25,917 bases of DNA from an uncultured Vampirovibrio sp. (GTDB lineage: Bacteria > Cyanobacteriota > Vampirovibrionia > Gastranaerophilales > Gastranaerophilaceae). Every line of letters begins with the position of its first letter. The first letter of the stretch is position 1. The translations under genes and the position numbers were made by a program. Positions 15,847 to 23,651 of the stretch are shown in pieces. The stretch covers positions 1 through 25,917 of the forward strand of contig CAJTXZ010000004.1 of the NCBI GenBank assembly GCA_910583725.1, in the 5' to 3' direction. The notes under the pieces were generated by a model. That model did no database searches and was not told the DNA's origin. It was given only the letters and a program-made list of their open reading frames with translations.

Positions 15847-16974
15847 ATGACCCACTTGAATGACGGCTATTTCAGCTTTAAGGTAACTGCAAAAGATAAA
15901 AATTCAAACGCCAGATGCGGAGAGTTCTTCACACCCCACGGGCTCATTAAAACCCCTGTTTTTATGCCCGTTGGCACAAATTCTGCCGTCAAAATGCTTG
16001 ATAACAGACAGCTTTTAGAAACCGGCGCCCAGATAATCCTCGCAAATTCTTATCATATGTACCTAAAACCAGGTACAGCTCTTGTAAAAAAAGCAGGAGG
16101 GCTGCATTCCTGGATGAACTGGCACAAGCCCATGCTGACTGACTCCGGCGGCTTTCAGGTGTTTTCGCTTGCAAAATTAAGAAAAATCACAGAAGACGGC
16201 GTCCATTTTACAGACCCGAAAAACGGCTCCAGACACTTCATTTCGCCTGAAATTTCAATGCAGATACAAAATGATTTAGGCGCAGATATAATTATGGCAT
16301 TCGACGAATGTGCGCCATACCCCTGCACATATGAAGAAGCAAAGCATGCAATGCAAAGAACGCACCGCTGGCTGGATAGATGCATTGAAGCGCACAAAAA
16401 CCCGCGCCAGGCTTTGTTTCCCATTGTCCAAGGTGCTTTCTTTGATGATTTGAGAAAAGAATCCGCCGCATACATTGCGTCAAAACCTTCTGCAGGCTAC
16501 GCTATAGGGGGCGTGAGTGTCGGAGAGCCAACAGACATCAAGAATTACTACGTAAATTTGGTGGCACCCTTACTGCCCGAAGGAAAACCAAGATATTTAA
16601 TGGGTGTTGGCACACCCGTAGATTTATTAAACGGGGTAAAAGCCGGTGTAGATATGTTTGACTGCGTTTTACCTACGCGCAACGCCCGTCACGGAACGTT
16701 TTTCACCTTTGAAGGAAACAAAATCATTAAAAACAAAGAGTTTGAGTGTGATTTTTCGCCTTTGGATGACAAATGCAGCTGTTGGACCTGTCGAAACCAC
16801 ACAAGAGCCTACATAAGACACCTTTATCGCGCGCAGGAGGCAAACGCCGCAATGCTTTTAAGTATTCATAACATACATTTCCTTGTTAACCTTATGTTTC
16901 AGGCGTCAGCTGCCATTAAAAGCGGCAATTTCACTGAATTTGCGGACAATTTACTCGAAAAATTTTCTAAATAA
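15847..16974 (+). CDS. tgt: tRNA-guanine transglycosylase (queuosine pathway)
   Basis: Exchanges guanine-34 for preQ1 in tRNAs with GUN anticodons (Asp, Asn, His, Tyr). At 375 residues it matches the bacterial enzyme. DSGGFQVFSL starts at the general acid/base Asp99. FDECAPYP (152-159) binds the base. GVGTPVDLL precedes the nucleophile Asp272 in FDCVLPTRNARHG. The zinc ligands Cys310, Cys312, Cys315 and His341 keep the exact E. coli spacing. No ribosome site is visible before the ATG, which follows ndk by 11 bases, so translation may be coupled to ndk. Other queuosine genes are not in this window. Confidence 0.97.
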   Translation: MTHLNDGYFSFKVTAKDKNSNARCGEFFTPHGLIKTPVFMPVGTNSAVKMLDNRQLLETGAQIILANSYHMYLKPGTALVKKAGGLHSWMNWHKPMLTDSGGFQVFSLAKLRKITEDGVHFTDPKNGSRHFISPEISMQIQNDLGADIIMAFDECAPYPCTYEEAKHAMQRTHRWLDRCIEAHKNPRQALFPIVQGAFFDDLRKESAAYIASKPSAGYAIGGVSVGEPTDIKNYYVNLVAPLLPEGKPRYLMGVGTPVDLLNGVKAGVDMFDCVLPTRNARHGTFFTFEGNKIIKNKEFECDFSPLDDKCSCWTCRNHTRAYIRHLYRAQEANAAMLLSIHNIHFLVNLMFQASAAIKSGNFTEFADNLLEKFSK

Positions 16975-17128
16975 ACCCAGCTTTTTTATTTTTTATAAAG
17001 AGCCGCTGCATTATTTTCTGCACGTGCAAAATTCACCAAAAACCCGCTAGTAGTGCTTATTTTGCCAATGTTTAAATATTTCTTCATAAAATTAGATAAA
17101 ATTTATCTTTACAAAACTTCACGAAATC

Positions 17129-17141
17129 AAAAAAAAAAAAA
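17129..17141. repeat. homopolymer tract of 13 A
   Basis: Thirteen consecutive A on the plus strand, ending 71 bases before the start of the repeat-bearing orphan at 17213. The rest of 16975-17212 holds no gene that I can see. Confidence 0.9.
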
Positions 17142-17212
17142 CAATTTTTTCCATTCACATGTTTTATTAAAATTATAAAAAAGTGAAACAAAAAAAAGAA
17201 AGGTACCCCACA

Positions 17213-18109
17213 ATGATTAAATTTGACAAAGCCCCTGGAACAATCCAAAAAGCAGCAGCCACAATGGCTCAAAACATTAGAGCAGGAAAATTTATAGGAG
17301 CAAAAACACCAACGCTTAATTTAGCAAAAATCGACAAGCCGATTGAAAAAGGCCAGAATATAATGGACGGCCTTCAAAAACAGGCAGACTTTATACACAC
17401 TCAGGTAAAGGATTTAGGAAAATTAGAACCTTTAAATGCAAAAACACTTCAGGAAGCAAAACTTATTGACAATGGCAAAATACAGCCCAAAGCACTTTCT
17501 ACAAAATTCGCCCCCGGAAAGATGGTTGAAGCGGATACGCCCAAAACTTTTTACACGAGATTTACCCCCGGCAAGATGGTTGAAGCGGATACGCCCAAAA
17601 CTTTTTACACGAGATTTGACCCCGATACAATGACAGTGCCAAGCAACACAGCAAATAATGGCATTCAAAAAGAATTAAATAAAACCAGTCTTCTAGATGA
17701 CATCAAAGCTATGCAGCCGAAAATCACCCTTACAGCAGCAAAAGAGAAAGCCCATGTGGAAGGCCCGGGACAAGGAGCAAGAGCACATCACATTAGAGAA
17801 AGTCTTGACAGCACCCCAAAAGGAACAACGCCGCTATCTGCGATTGATAAAACAAATACAGATGAAGAAATTGATTCTTCATCAAAAAGACTTAATTTAT
17901 TAATGAAAGATTTACTAGAAAGCTCCGAATCATTTGACTATAAGCCAGCAGTATTGCAGTGGGATTCATCACTAGAAGAAATACGAGCCAAGATGAAAAG
18001 ACTGGTACCGCAAGAGTATCTTTCAGAAGAACAGAGTCCTGAGTACAAGGAAGCTTTTGACAGAATTGGGGACTTATTGTCTCTTAAAAAATTTATCCCT
18101 AAAAAATAA
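17213..18109 (+). CDS. orphan protein with 18-residue tandem repeat
   Basis: Not recognised; 298 residues, hydrophilic, no signal peptide or membrane span. The N-terminal ~95 residues are low-complexity (Ala, Lys, Thr, Gln). Two near-identical 18-residue units, F-x-PGKMVEADTPKTFYTR, follow at about 99-134, then a decayed third start (FDPDTM). The C-terminal ~75 residues look helical and charged (RLNLLMKDLLESSESFDY, YKEAFDRIGDLLSLKKF). A GTG-started frame runs from 17183, but the AAAGG site fits the ATG at 17213. The opening MIKFDKAPGTIQKAA resembles the start of the partial protein at 25747 (MIKPLIMFDVYGKPAIQKIA), so the two may be distant relatives. It ends before a strong hairpin terminator. 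Confidence 0.75.
   Translation: MIKFDKAPGTIQKAAATMAQNIRAGKFIGAKTPTLNLAKIDKPIEKGQNIMDGLQKQADFIHTQVKDLGKLEPLNAKTLQEAKLIDNGKIQPKALSTKFAPGKMVEADTPKTFYTRFTPGKMVEADTPKTFYTRFDPDTMTVPSNTANNGIQKELNKTSLLDDIKAMQPKITLTAAKEKAHVEGPGQGARAHHIRESLDSTPKGTTPLSAIDKTNTDEEIDSSSKRLNLLMKDLLESSESFDYKPAVLQWDSSLEEIRAKMKRLVPQEYLSEEQSPEYKEAFDRIGDLLSLKKFIPKK
17507..17614 (+). repeat. 54-bp intragenic tandem duplication
   Basis: Units 17507-17560 and 17561-17614 differ at only three bases (TTC/TTT, GCC/ACC, GGA/GGC). A third partial start (TTTGACCCCGATACAATG) follows at 17615. The unit is a multiple of three, so copy changes keep the frame. Confidence 0.95.
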
Positions 18110-18182
18110 TTCAAACCAAACTTCTACAAAAAATCGTTTTGTCTCATTTTAAAAGTACAGAAACTGTGATTTATAACAGATT

Positions 18183-18212
18183 CTAAAATGCCCCAAAAAT
18201 GGGGCATTTTAG
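18183..18212. terminator. bidirectional hairpin terminator
   Basis: A perfect 13-bp stem CTAAAATGCCCCA / TGGGGCATTTTAG around an AAAA loop, with an A/T-rich arm that gives T-rich ends on both strands. It lies between the convergent orphans ending at 18109 and starting their 3' end at 18346. Confidence 0.8.
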
Positions 18213-18345
18213 CTATAAATATTAAAATCTTATAGTTTTCGGGCACACTAAAATCTTTACAAAAATTTACAAAACACCGGCAAATACTGGCATAAACAGA
18301 CCCAAAAACTACACCACCTATCCAAAAAAGCACGATAGGCCAAAA

Positions 18346-18705
18346 CTATATCATATCAAAGGGTTTTAGCTTAACTTCCTTTTTTTCGCGCGCTTCATTT
18401 ACCCATATGCGCATAAGAATAGTCTTGTTAGAGCTCTGTTTTGCCCATTTTTGAATCATGCTTATATCATTATCCTGCAGGCCGCCCTCAATTTTTTGGC
18501 CGGTCTCAATCTTAAAGCTTGCTTCGAATGATAAAATCTGAACCCTGAAATTCGGCTCTACATTGGGCTCCCACTTAATCGTAAGAGACAAACCCTTGTA
18601 TTTATAAAGGTTTATGCGCTCTCTTTCGGTTACATCGTCTGAATATTCTTCTAAAATATAATCTCTGAGGGAATTTTCAGCCCTCGCAACGTCTTTGCTT
18701 CTCAT
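18346..18705 (-). CDS. hypothetical protein, 119 residues
   Basis: Not recognised. A small, soluble alpha/beta protein with no Cys, signal peptide or membrane span. An N-terminal helix (VARAENSLRDYILEEY) is followed by alternating strands (LSLTIKWEPNVEPNFRVQIL, SFEASFKIE), a short helix (ISMIQKWAKQSS) and a final strand pair (TILMRIWVNEAREKKEV). It is divergent from rpsL. The ribosome site is weak. The compact fold-like pattern and normal composition argue for a real gene. Confidence 0.7.
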   Translation of the reverse strand: MRSKDVARAENSLRDYILEEYSDDVTERERINLYKYKGLSLTIKWEPNVEPNFRVQILSFEASFKIETGQKIEGGLQDNDISMIQKWAKQSSNKTILMRIWVNEAREKKEVKLKPFDMI

Positions 18706-18778
18706 ATCTTAATAATAAACCCTGGAGGCACTTTAGTCAATTTTTTATCCGCGAAATGTTAATTTTTTCAAATATGAG

Positions 18779-18830
18779 TTGACATTAGGCTTTGTTTATT
18801 GTCAAATTATAGAACATGTAATAGATACAA
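18779..18830 (+). promoter_or_regulatory. probable rpsL-rpsG promoter region
   Basis: A perfect TTGACA (18779-18784) is followed by AT-rich sequence without a good -10 at 17 bases. A second reading is TTGTCA (18799-18804) with TAGATA (18822-18827) at 17 bases. TTGACA and TGTCAA also form an inverted repeat across 18779-18806. One of these most likely drives the ribosomal genes. Confidence 0.4.
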
Positions 18831-18840
18831 GGGAAAAGTT

Positions 18841-19227
18841 ATGCCAACAATTAACCAATTAGTTAAAAATGAAAGAAAAAAAATTGAAGATAAAACAAAA
18901 TCTCCGGCGCTCACAAACTGCCCCCAAAGGAGAGGCGTGTGCACCAGGGTTTATACAACAACACCTAAAAAACCGAATTCTGCCCTTAGAAAAGTAGCTA
19001 GGGTTAGACTTACAAACGGTTTTGAAGTGACATCATACATTCCTGGTATCGGACATAACCTTCAAGAGCACTCTGTTGTTATGATTAGAGGCGGAAGGGT
19101 AAAAGACCTACCTGGTGTTAGATATCACATCATAAGAGGTACACTCGATACTGCAGGCGTTGCAAACAGAACACAGAGCAGATCAAAATATGGCGCCAAA
19201 AAAGCTAAGGCTAAGGCAAAAAAATAA
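18841..19227 (+). CDS. rpsL: 30S ribosomal protein S12
   Basis: Decoding-centre protein of the small subunit. At 128 residues it has the invariant RGVCTRVYTTTPKKPNSALR and GHNLQEHSVV segments and RVKDLPGVRYH with the Asp that is methylthiolated in many bacteria. The two Lys positions tied to streptomycin response (TPKKPNSA and RVKDLP) are wild type. A frame from 18799 exists, but the AAGGGA site and the conserved MPTINQL start fix 18841. It is followed by rpsG after 129 bases. Confidence 0.98.
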   Translation: MPTINQLVKNERKKIEDKTKSPALTNCPQRRGVCTRVYTTTPKKPNSALRKVARVRLTNGFEVTSYIPGIGHNLQEHSVVMIRGGRVKDLPGVRYHIIRGTLDTAGVANRTQSRSKYGAKKAKAKAKK

Positions 19228-19245
19228 TTTAAAAGTGCTTAAATG

Positions 19246-19283
19246 CGGCGGTTAAAATCGAAAATTAAACCCAAAACCCGCCG
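19246..19283 (+). promoter_or_regulatory. GC-rich hairpin in the rpsL-rpsG spacer
   Basis: CGGCGGTT (19246-19253) pairs with AACC(C)GCCG (19275-19283) with one bulged C, an unusually GC-rich stem for this DNA. In E. coli, protein S7 represses its own synthesis by binding the rpsL-rpsG spacer, so this may be the counterpart. That is inference; no T-run follows, so it is not a terminator. Confidence 0.4.
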
Positions 19284-19356
19284 TAATAAACAACAAAACA
19301 AGAGTTGCAAAAGCTGTAAACTATCTAAAACTATTAAGAAAGGTTGAATAAACAAC

Positions 19357-19827
19357 ATGTCAAGACGCTCAAAACCAGCAAAAAGAATACCTGCACCAGA
19401 CCCGATGTACAACAGTGTAGATATTGCTAAATTTATAAACAGATTAATGAAAAGAGGCAAAAAATCAATTGCCCAGAAAATTTTCTACTCTTCAATGGAG
19501 AGAATTCACGAAAAAACAAAGGAAGAGCCTACAGAAGTATTCAAAAAGGCTCTTACAAACGTAACTCCTCTAATTGAAGTTAAGGCAAGAAGAATCGGCG
19601 GTTCAACTTATCAGGTTCCTGTTGAAGTAAAACCCGAAAGAGGCCAAGCACTTGGCTCTTGCTGGTTAATTGAATCTGCAAGAAAAAGAAACGCAAAATC
19701 AATGGTTGAAAAATTAACCTCCGAAATTCTTGATGCTTCAAACGGCACCGGTGCTTCTGTTAAAAAACGCGAAGACACCCACAAAATGGCTGAAGCAAAC
19801 AAAGCATTTGCTCATTATAGATACTAA
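19357..19827 (+). CDS. rpsG: 30S ribosomal protein S7
   Basis: Primary 16S rRNA-binding protein of the 30S head. The 156 residues match the family length. MSRRSKPAKR at the start, NRLMKRGKKSIAQKIFY, the PLIEVKARRIGGSTYQVPVEV block and the closing MAEANKAFAHYRY are all typical. An AAAGG site lies about 13 bases upstream, rather far. A structured 3' region and a very strong terminator follow, so fusA and tuf are not in this transcript. Confidence 0.98.
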   Translation: MSRRSKPAKRIPAPDPMYNSVDIAKFINRLMKRGKKSIAQKIFYSSMERIHEKTKEEPTEVFKKALTNVTPLIEVKARRIGGSTYQVPVEVKPERGQALGSCWLIESARKRNAKSMVEKLTSEILDASNGTGASVKKREDTHKMAEANKAFAHYRY

Positions 19828-19838
19828 AAATATTCAAA

Positions 19839-19916
19839 GGTATTTGTATGATTTTTTAGCTAAATATGCACCTTAATTCTACACTTAAAATGTGCAATAA
19901 AAGGTCATACAAAACC
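19839..19916 (+). other. palindromic structured element in the 3' region of rpsG
   Basis: Outer arms GGTATTTGTATGA (19839-19851) and TCATACAAAACC (19905-19916) pair with one extra base on the left. Inner TGCAC (19867-19871) pairs with GTGCA (19892-19896). The ends resemble those of the palindrome-ended repeat copy 2 (GGTATTTATATA / ATAAAACC), but the core is different and shorter. Confidence 0.5.
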
Positions 19917-19950
19917 AAAACATATATAACTCCATTGTATACAATTTATT

Positions 19951-19989
19951 AATCATGCCGTAGAAATTTTTCTACGGCATGATTTTTTT
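19951..19989 (+). terminator. strong rho-independent terminator after rpsG
   Basis: A perfect 16-bp stem AATCATGCCGTAGAAA / TTTCTACGGCATGATT with a 2-base loop, followed by seven T. It closes the rpsL-rpsG transcript. It could also serve the convergent gene at 20072. Confidence 0.95.
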
Positions 19990-20071
19990 CATTCAAAACA
20001 CAAAAGCATAAAAATAGACCCTGTTTTATTTATAGAAAATCCCGCTAATACAAAATTTTAAAGTTCTATTT

Positions 20072-21016
20072 TCACAGCTTCAAAAATACAGTCTCTATGC
20101 CAAGTTGTCCTGCCTTTATTTTAGCAGCTTGTTCAAGTTCTTCAATCTGCATTCTGGAATAATAGGGAATATCTGAACATTTTGATAGAACCATTGCCCT
20201 GCCACCGCAAAAAGTGTCTCTCACCGTTGCATTTAAAGCCGTTTTAAATGCAATCAGCCCATCATTATCCTTCTCAAGCAGCTGAACCACATTTTTATTA
20301 CAAAATCTATCAGAAGACAAATGAACCCAGTCTGCAATCTTTGTCTTATTTCCAATCTTCTTTTCATAAATTACACCGGAAAAATTAGATGCACAAAGCC
20401 TTTCACCCCTCAAAAGAGCCGCAGAACCCCTTTCATCAAGTTCCATCCGCATTGATTTCATCACATTATTAAGCTGCTCTAAAGAAAGATGTTCTCTTAA
20501 AGCATAGTCCATAAGGCAATTATTTCCTGTCCCATTCCGTATTCCCTTCTCTACCCTAAAATTATTCTTAAAATAAAACAACACAGGCGACGGATTGTGA
20601 GCTGCAAATACAGACACGCGCCCCTTATGGCCCGCTTGTCTGCTTTCTTCTGCAGCAATCTTTAAAAATTCTGTACCAATGCCGACAAATTTTCTCTTGT
20701 CAAACTCTTCAGTCATTAAAGAATGAATAGTAATTTCATCATCACCCGAAATAAGCCTCATATGCCCTGCAGATTCGCCATTTACATAACACTTTAAAGT
20801 TTTAATAGCATCCTTTCTTGATGATTTTTCACAAACAAACGAAGCGTCTAAAATATGCCCGGATATATCTTTAATTTGCGCCTTTTTTAAAAGCGAAACT
20901 CCGCCTTTTTCATAAATATCACTCTTAAGCTTTTTAGCACCAGCTATTGTCCCGGCTTTACGGCTGGCAGGAATAATCTTTGGCATTCTAAGTATTTTGG
21001 ATGAAAAAATCTTCAT
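20072..21016 (-). CDS. GNAT-family N-acetyltransferase with extra C-terminal region
   Basis: Predicted acetyl-CoA-dependent transferase of 314 residues; substrate unknown. The GNAT core spans about 45-160. TIHSLMTEEFDKRKFVGIGTEFL (split around residue 108) contains the acetyl-CoA loop R-x-x-[VG]-G-x-G on strand 4/helix 3. AAHNPSPVLFYFKNNFR (138-154) is the motif B strand and helix. The remaining ~155 residues (160-314) have a second mixed region with no family I recognise. The frame extends upstream to 21169 but would overlap the divergent radical SAM gene; the ATG at 21016 gives a leader MKIFSSKILRMPKII similar in style to other orphans here. No good ribosome site is seen for any start. Confidence 0.75.
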   Translation of the reverse strand: MKIFSSKILRMPKIIPASRKAGTIAGAKKLKSDIYEKGGVSLLKKAQIKDISGHILDASFVCEKSSRKDAIKTLKCYVNGESAGHMRLISGDDEITIHSLMTEEFDKRKFVGIGTEFLKIAAEESRQAGHKGRVSVFAAHNPSPVLFYFKNNFRVEKGIRNGTGNNCLMDYALREHLSLEQLNNVMKSMRMELDERGSAALLRGERLCASNFSGVIYEKKIGNKTKIADWVHLSSDRFCNKNVVQLLEKDNDGLIAFKTALNATVRDTFCGGRAMVLSKCSDIPYYSRMQIEELEQAAKIKAGQLGIETVFLKL

Positions 21017-21119
21017 GGCAGTATGTTTTTTAAGATTGAATTTTGCATTATCATAAAACCAAAACATATTAAAAATTGCTATTTTGTAATATAATTTAAC
21101 CATAAAAAGAGGAAGTTTT

Positions 21120-22085
21120 ATGGCAGAAATCAGGTCTTGTATTGATTTTTTAATTACACAAAAATGCAACTACAGATGCGAATACTGTTCGCAGTCAAAA
21201 AAATTTTATAAAAACACAAAAGCCGCGTCAGATGAAACCATTGAAGCCTTTTTAAACTTCATAAAAAAACTTGATAAAACATTTGAAATAACCGTTTCAG
21301 GCGGCGAACCCCTCACTCACCCAAGATTTTTTGATGTAATAACAGAAATCAAAAATCAAAACCTGAAATTAACCGTAATTTCAAATTTTTCATTCCCCAT
21401 TAAAAGCTACAAAAAAATTGTAGACATTATGGGTGAAAACCTGACAGAGCTTTTTGTTTCATACCATGGAAGCCAGGTTGAAAACTTTGAGGAGTTTAAA
21501 AACAAAGCAAAAGAATTTAACGCGCTAAAGCCTACAAATACTAAATTCACTGTAGCTTCCGTATTATCTGATGAAAATGTTGATAATCTAAAAGAATTAT
21601 CAGTATTCTTAAAAGAAAATAACATAAATTTCAGTTTGCAGCATATGAGGATAAAAAATTCATACGTTGAATACAAAAAAGAAGCAAAAGAATTTTTAGC
21701 CCAAAATGCACTGCCAGAGCCGGGACGCATTTCAAACAGTTTTGGAAAAATGTGCCATTCGGGAGAAAAATTCCTTTTAATATATGAAAATGGAGATGCC
21801 TACAGATGCTACAGCTCAAGATTCAATAAAGCACACTCTATGGGTAATATTAAAAACAAAAATTTTAAACTTTTTAATGCCCCTATGCCCTGCATGAACT
21901 TAAGATGCACCTGCCCAAAGCCCATAAGCTATAATATGCTTGATTTTAAACATTCAAACTACCCAAAAGCAGCAGCACTGCTAATTAAAAATGCACTCTA
22001 TCTGCCCTCATTAATAATAAAAAATGCGGATATCCTAAAAGCAAAAATCGAACAAGCGTCAAACCTTAATAAAAAAGACACATAA
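21120..22085 (+). CDS. radical SAM protein with SPASM/twitch-like C-terminus
   Basis: Radical S-adenosylmethionine enzyme of 321 residues. The [4Fe-4S]-SAM motif CNYRCEYC supplies Cys16, Cys20 and Cys23. SGGEP (60-64) is the SAM-binding GGE strand. The C-terminal part has Cys212, then NGDAYRC with G-x4-Cys230, and Cys258, Cys263 and Cys265, the arrangement of an auxiliary cluster domain (SPASM or twitch). Such enzymes often modify peptides or carry out cofactor maturation; no partner is evident. An AGAGGAAG ribosome site precedes the ATG. It is divergent from the GNAT gene. The last ~45 residues are basic and hydrophobic (AALLIKNALYLPSLIIKNADIL). Confidence 0.9.
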   Translation: MAEIRSCIDFLITQKCNYRCEYCSQSKKFYKNTKAASDETIEAFLNFIKKLDKTFEITVSGGEPLTHPRFFDVITEIKNQNLKLTVISNFSFPIKSYKKIVDIMGENLTELFVSYHGSQVENFEEFKNKAKEFNALKPTNTKFTVASVLSDENVDNLKELSVFLKENNINFSLQHMRIKNSYVEYKKEAKEFLAQNALPEPGRISNSFGKMCHSGEKFLLIYENGDAYRCYSSRFNKAHSMGNIKNKNFKLFNAPMPCMNLRCTCPKPISYNMLDFKHSNYPKAAALLIKNALYLPSLIIKNADILKAKIEQASNLNKKDT

Positions 22086-22394
22086 AACTCCTCAACATAT
22101 ATTAATATTTCCAAATATACAAATATACAAAACACTGCATAAATCATGAAAAGCCGCTTTAATAAGCAATTTTTTCTTAGTATACTCAAGTATTTACAAA
22201 ATAATTTCACAGAAATAAAAAGAAGGGTGCCGGACCAATTTAAAACCCAAGGCCCAAAACTGCCTTATTTACAAGGATTATCAGGCTGACAAAATATATG
22301 ATTATCAAAATCTTATTTACATTTTGTAATATTTACTAAACATTTTTAGGCTTCCTGCCGTAATTCATTATATAAATTAATGAGGCAAAAAATT
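22086..22394. other. gene-free stretch
   Basis: No recognisable gene, RNA or terminator. A 47-codon frame (22146-22289) opens 60 bases after the radical SAM stop, but it lacks a ribosome site. The rest is AT-rich. Confidence 0.6.
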
Positions 22395-22796
22395 ATGAAA
22401 CCAGAAAACAAAGAAAGCATATTTTCAAGAGACATCCTGCATGCAATGATTCCTGATTCAAACAAGGATGGGGACCTAGCACCATATGCAAAAGAAATTG
22501 ACATCCTAAATAAAATCGAAATTTTAAGCCTTGAAGCAGACAACAGAACACACCACGCTCTTTCTTCAAAAAATAATTTTGAGAATAAAATTACACCTAA
22601 AAATGATATCATAGATTTGGTAAAATCCGGCTGCGCTCTTCCGGATGTAGATAGCCCGGAAAAAATGCTCCTAGAAAATAATAAAAAGCAAGAGGATAAC
22701 ACCCCATCAAACGAAACAGAAGAATCCGCATACAAAATGGTAAACCTCATCTCAAAAAACTACAACCTTCCCGATATTGATAACAATTTGTGGTAG
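22395..22796 (+). CDS. hypothetical protein, 133 residues
   Basis: Not recognised. Acidic, Asn/Asp/Lys-rich and likely largely disordered; no signal peptide or membrane span. Two spaced LPD motifs occur: ALPDVDSPEK and NLPDIDNNLW, the latter at the very C-terminus. An ATG at 22380 is in frame, but the GAGG just after it serves the ATG at 22395, which I prefer. It could belong with the radical SAM gene upstream, though 309 bases separate them. Confidence 0.6.
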   Translation: MKPENKESIFSRDILHAMIPDSNKDGDLAPYAKEIDILNKIEILSLEADNRTHHALSSKNNFENKITPKNDIIDLVKSGCALPDVDSPEKMLLENNKKQEDNTPSNETEESAYKMVNLISKNYNLPDIDNNLW

Positions 22797-23275
22797 GGAT
22801 GGATGAATTCCATTGGAGAAAAAGTACTTTTTACTATAAATATCCTCAAGAAATATATCATACCGCCATGCAATAACGCCATAATGGCTAAGCTTCACAA
22901 TATATTATACATTTAAGCTGCTTTATCGTATTGTATATCTAACTAAGGTTGTATAATGCCCAAATGTTATTGTGCAAACAAATTCATTATACATTTTCTT
23001 ATTTCAGTCATTTTTTCAGGCATTTTATATACATTGCAAAAAACAATATCTTCAAATTTGTTTTTATTTGACAAAAATCTAAAAATAAGAACGAATTAAA
23101 TTATAAATTTTGACTCAAAAACAACAAATGGATTTCAGACTCACCCTTCTGCTGATTAAATTAACCCTCAAACCTTTGAAAGCCTTGCAACTAGTGAATT
23201 GCAACGATTCGCTTATTTTTGGTGTCCATTTTCTATATTTTGTAAGAATCCTGAAAAGCCTTATATTTACGCAAT
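22797..23275. other. gene-poor stretch
   Basis: AT-rich, with no large reading frame. It holds one candidate small gene (22956-23099), a palindrome AAAAAGTACTTTTT at 22819-22832, and a paired TTGCAA-8-TTGCAA at 23185-23204 that could be a protein-binding site. Nothing else is seen. Confidence 0.6.
22956..23099 (+). CDS. candidate small membrane protein, 47 residues
   Basis: A short frame in an otherwise empty stretch, with an AAGG ribosome site 7 bases before its ATG. The product starts MPKCYCANK and then has one hydrophobic segment (FIIHFLISVIFSGILYTL, residues 10-27), followed by a basic tail. This is the layout of a single-span small protein. The AT-rich setting makes chance hydrophobic frames common, so confidence is low. 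Confidence 0.3.
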   Translation: MPKCYCANKFIIHFLISVIFSGILYTLQKTISSNLFLFDKNLKIRTN

Positions 23276-23302
23276 AAAAAAGAAGTCAGAAAAGACTTCT
23301 TT
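23276..23302 (-). terminator. rho-independent terminator after tRNA-Ile
   Basis: AAAGAAGTC (23279-23287) pairs with GACTTCTTT (23294-23302). On the minus strand a run of six T follows. It begins 7 bases past the tRNA-Ile 3' end. Confidence 0.85.
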
Positions 23303-23308
23303 AAAATC

Positions 23309-23382
<74 letters not shown>

Positions 23383-23651
23383 GAATTAAAATCATTTTAC
23401 TTGAAACAGATATTAAAATCAAGAAGTTGTTAAACTCTTCTTTTGCCGCAAATTTAAATAGCAAGACTATCATCTGTTTACAAGACATACAAATCAACAG
23501 TTAAAATCAAATCGCATAATTAAAAATTTACACAAAATAATTAACCGCTCATCAAAACTATTGATTTTTACAATGTACAAAATGGACAACCAAATAAGGC
23601 TCAATTCATATCCACAATTTTTAAAATACCATAGACAAAATTCAAAATCAA
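23383..23651. other. gene-free spacer between argS and tRNA-Ile
   Basis: AT-rich with no frame, hairpin or repeat that I can support. It must contain the tRNA-Ile promoter, but I cannot place it with confidence. Confidence 0.5.

Noticed and set aside
18124..18333. 69-residue minus-strand frame
   Set aside because: It runs straight through the perfect 13-bp-stem terminator between two convergent genes and has no ribosome site or recognisable feature.
22146..22289. 47-residue frame after the radical SAM gene as an independent gene
   Set aside because: No ribosome site and no recognisable peptide signature; kept only as a speculation in the findings.
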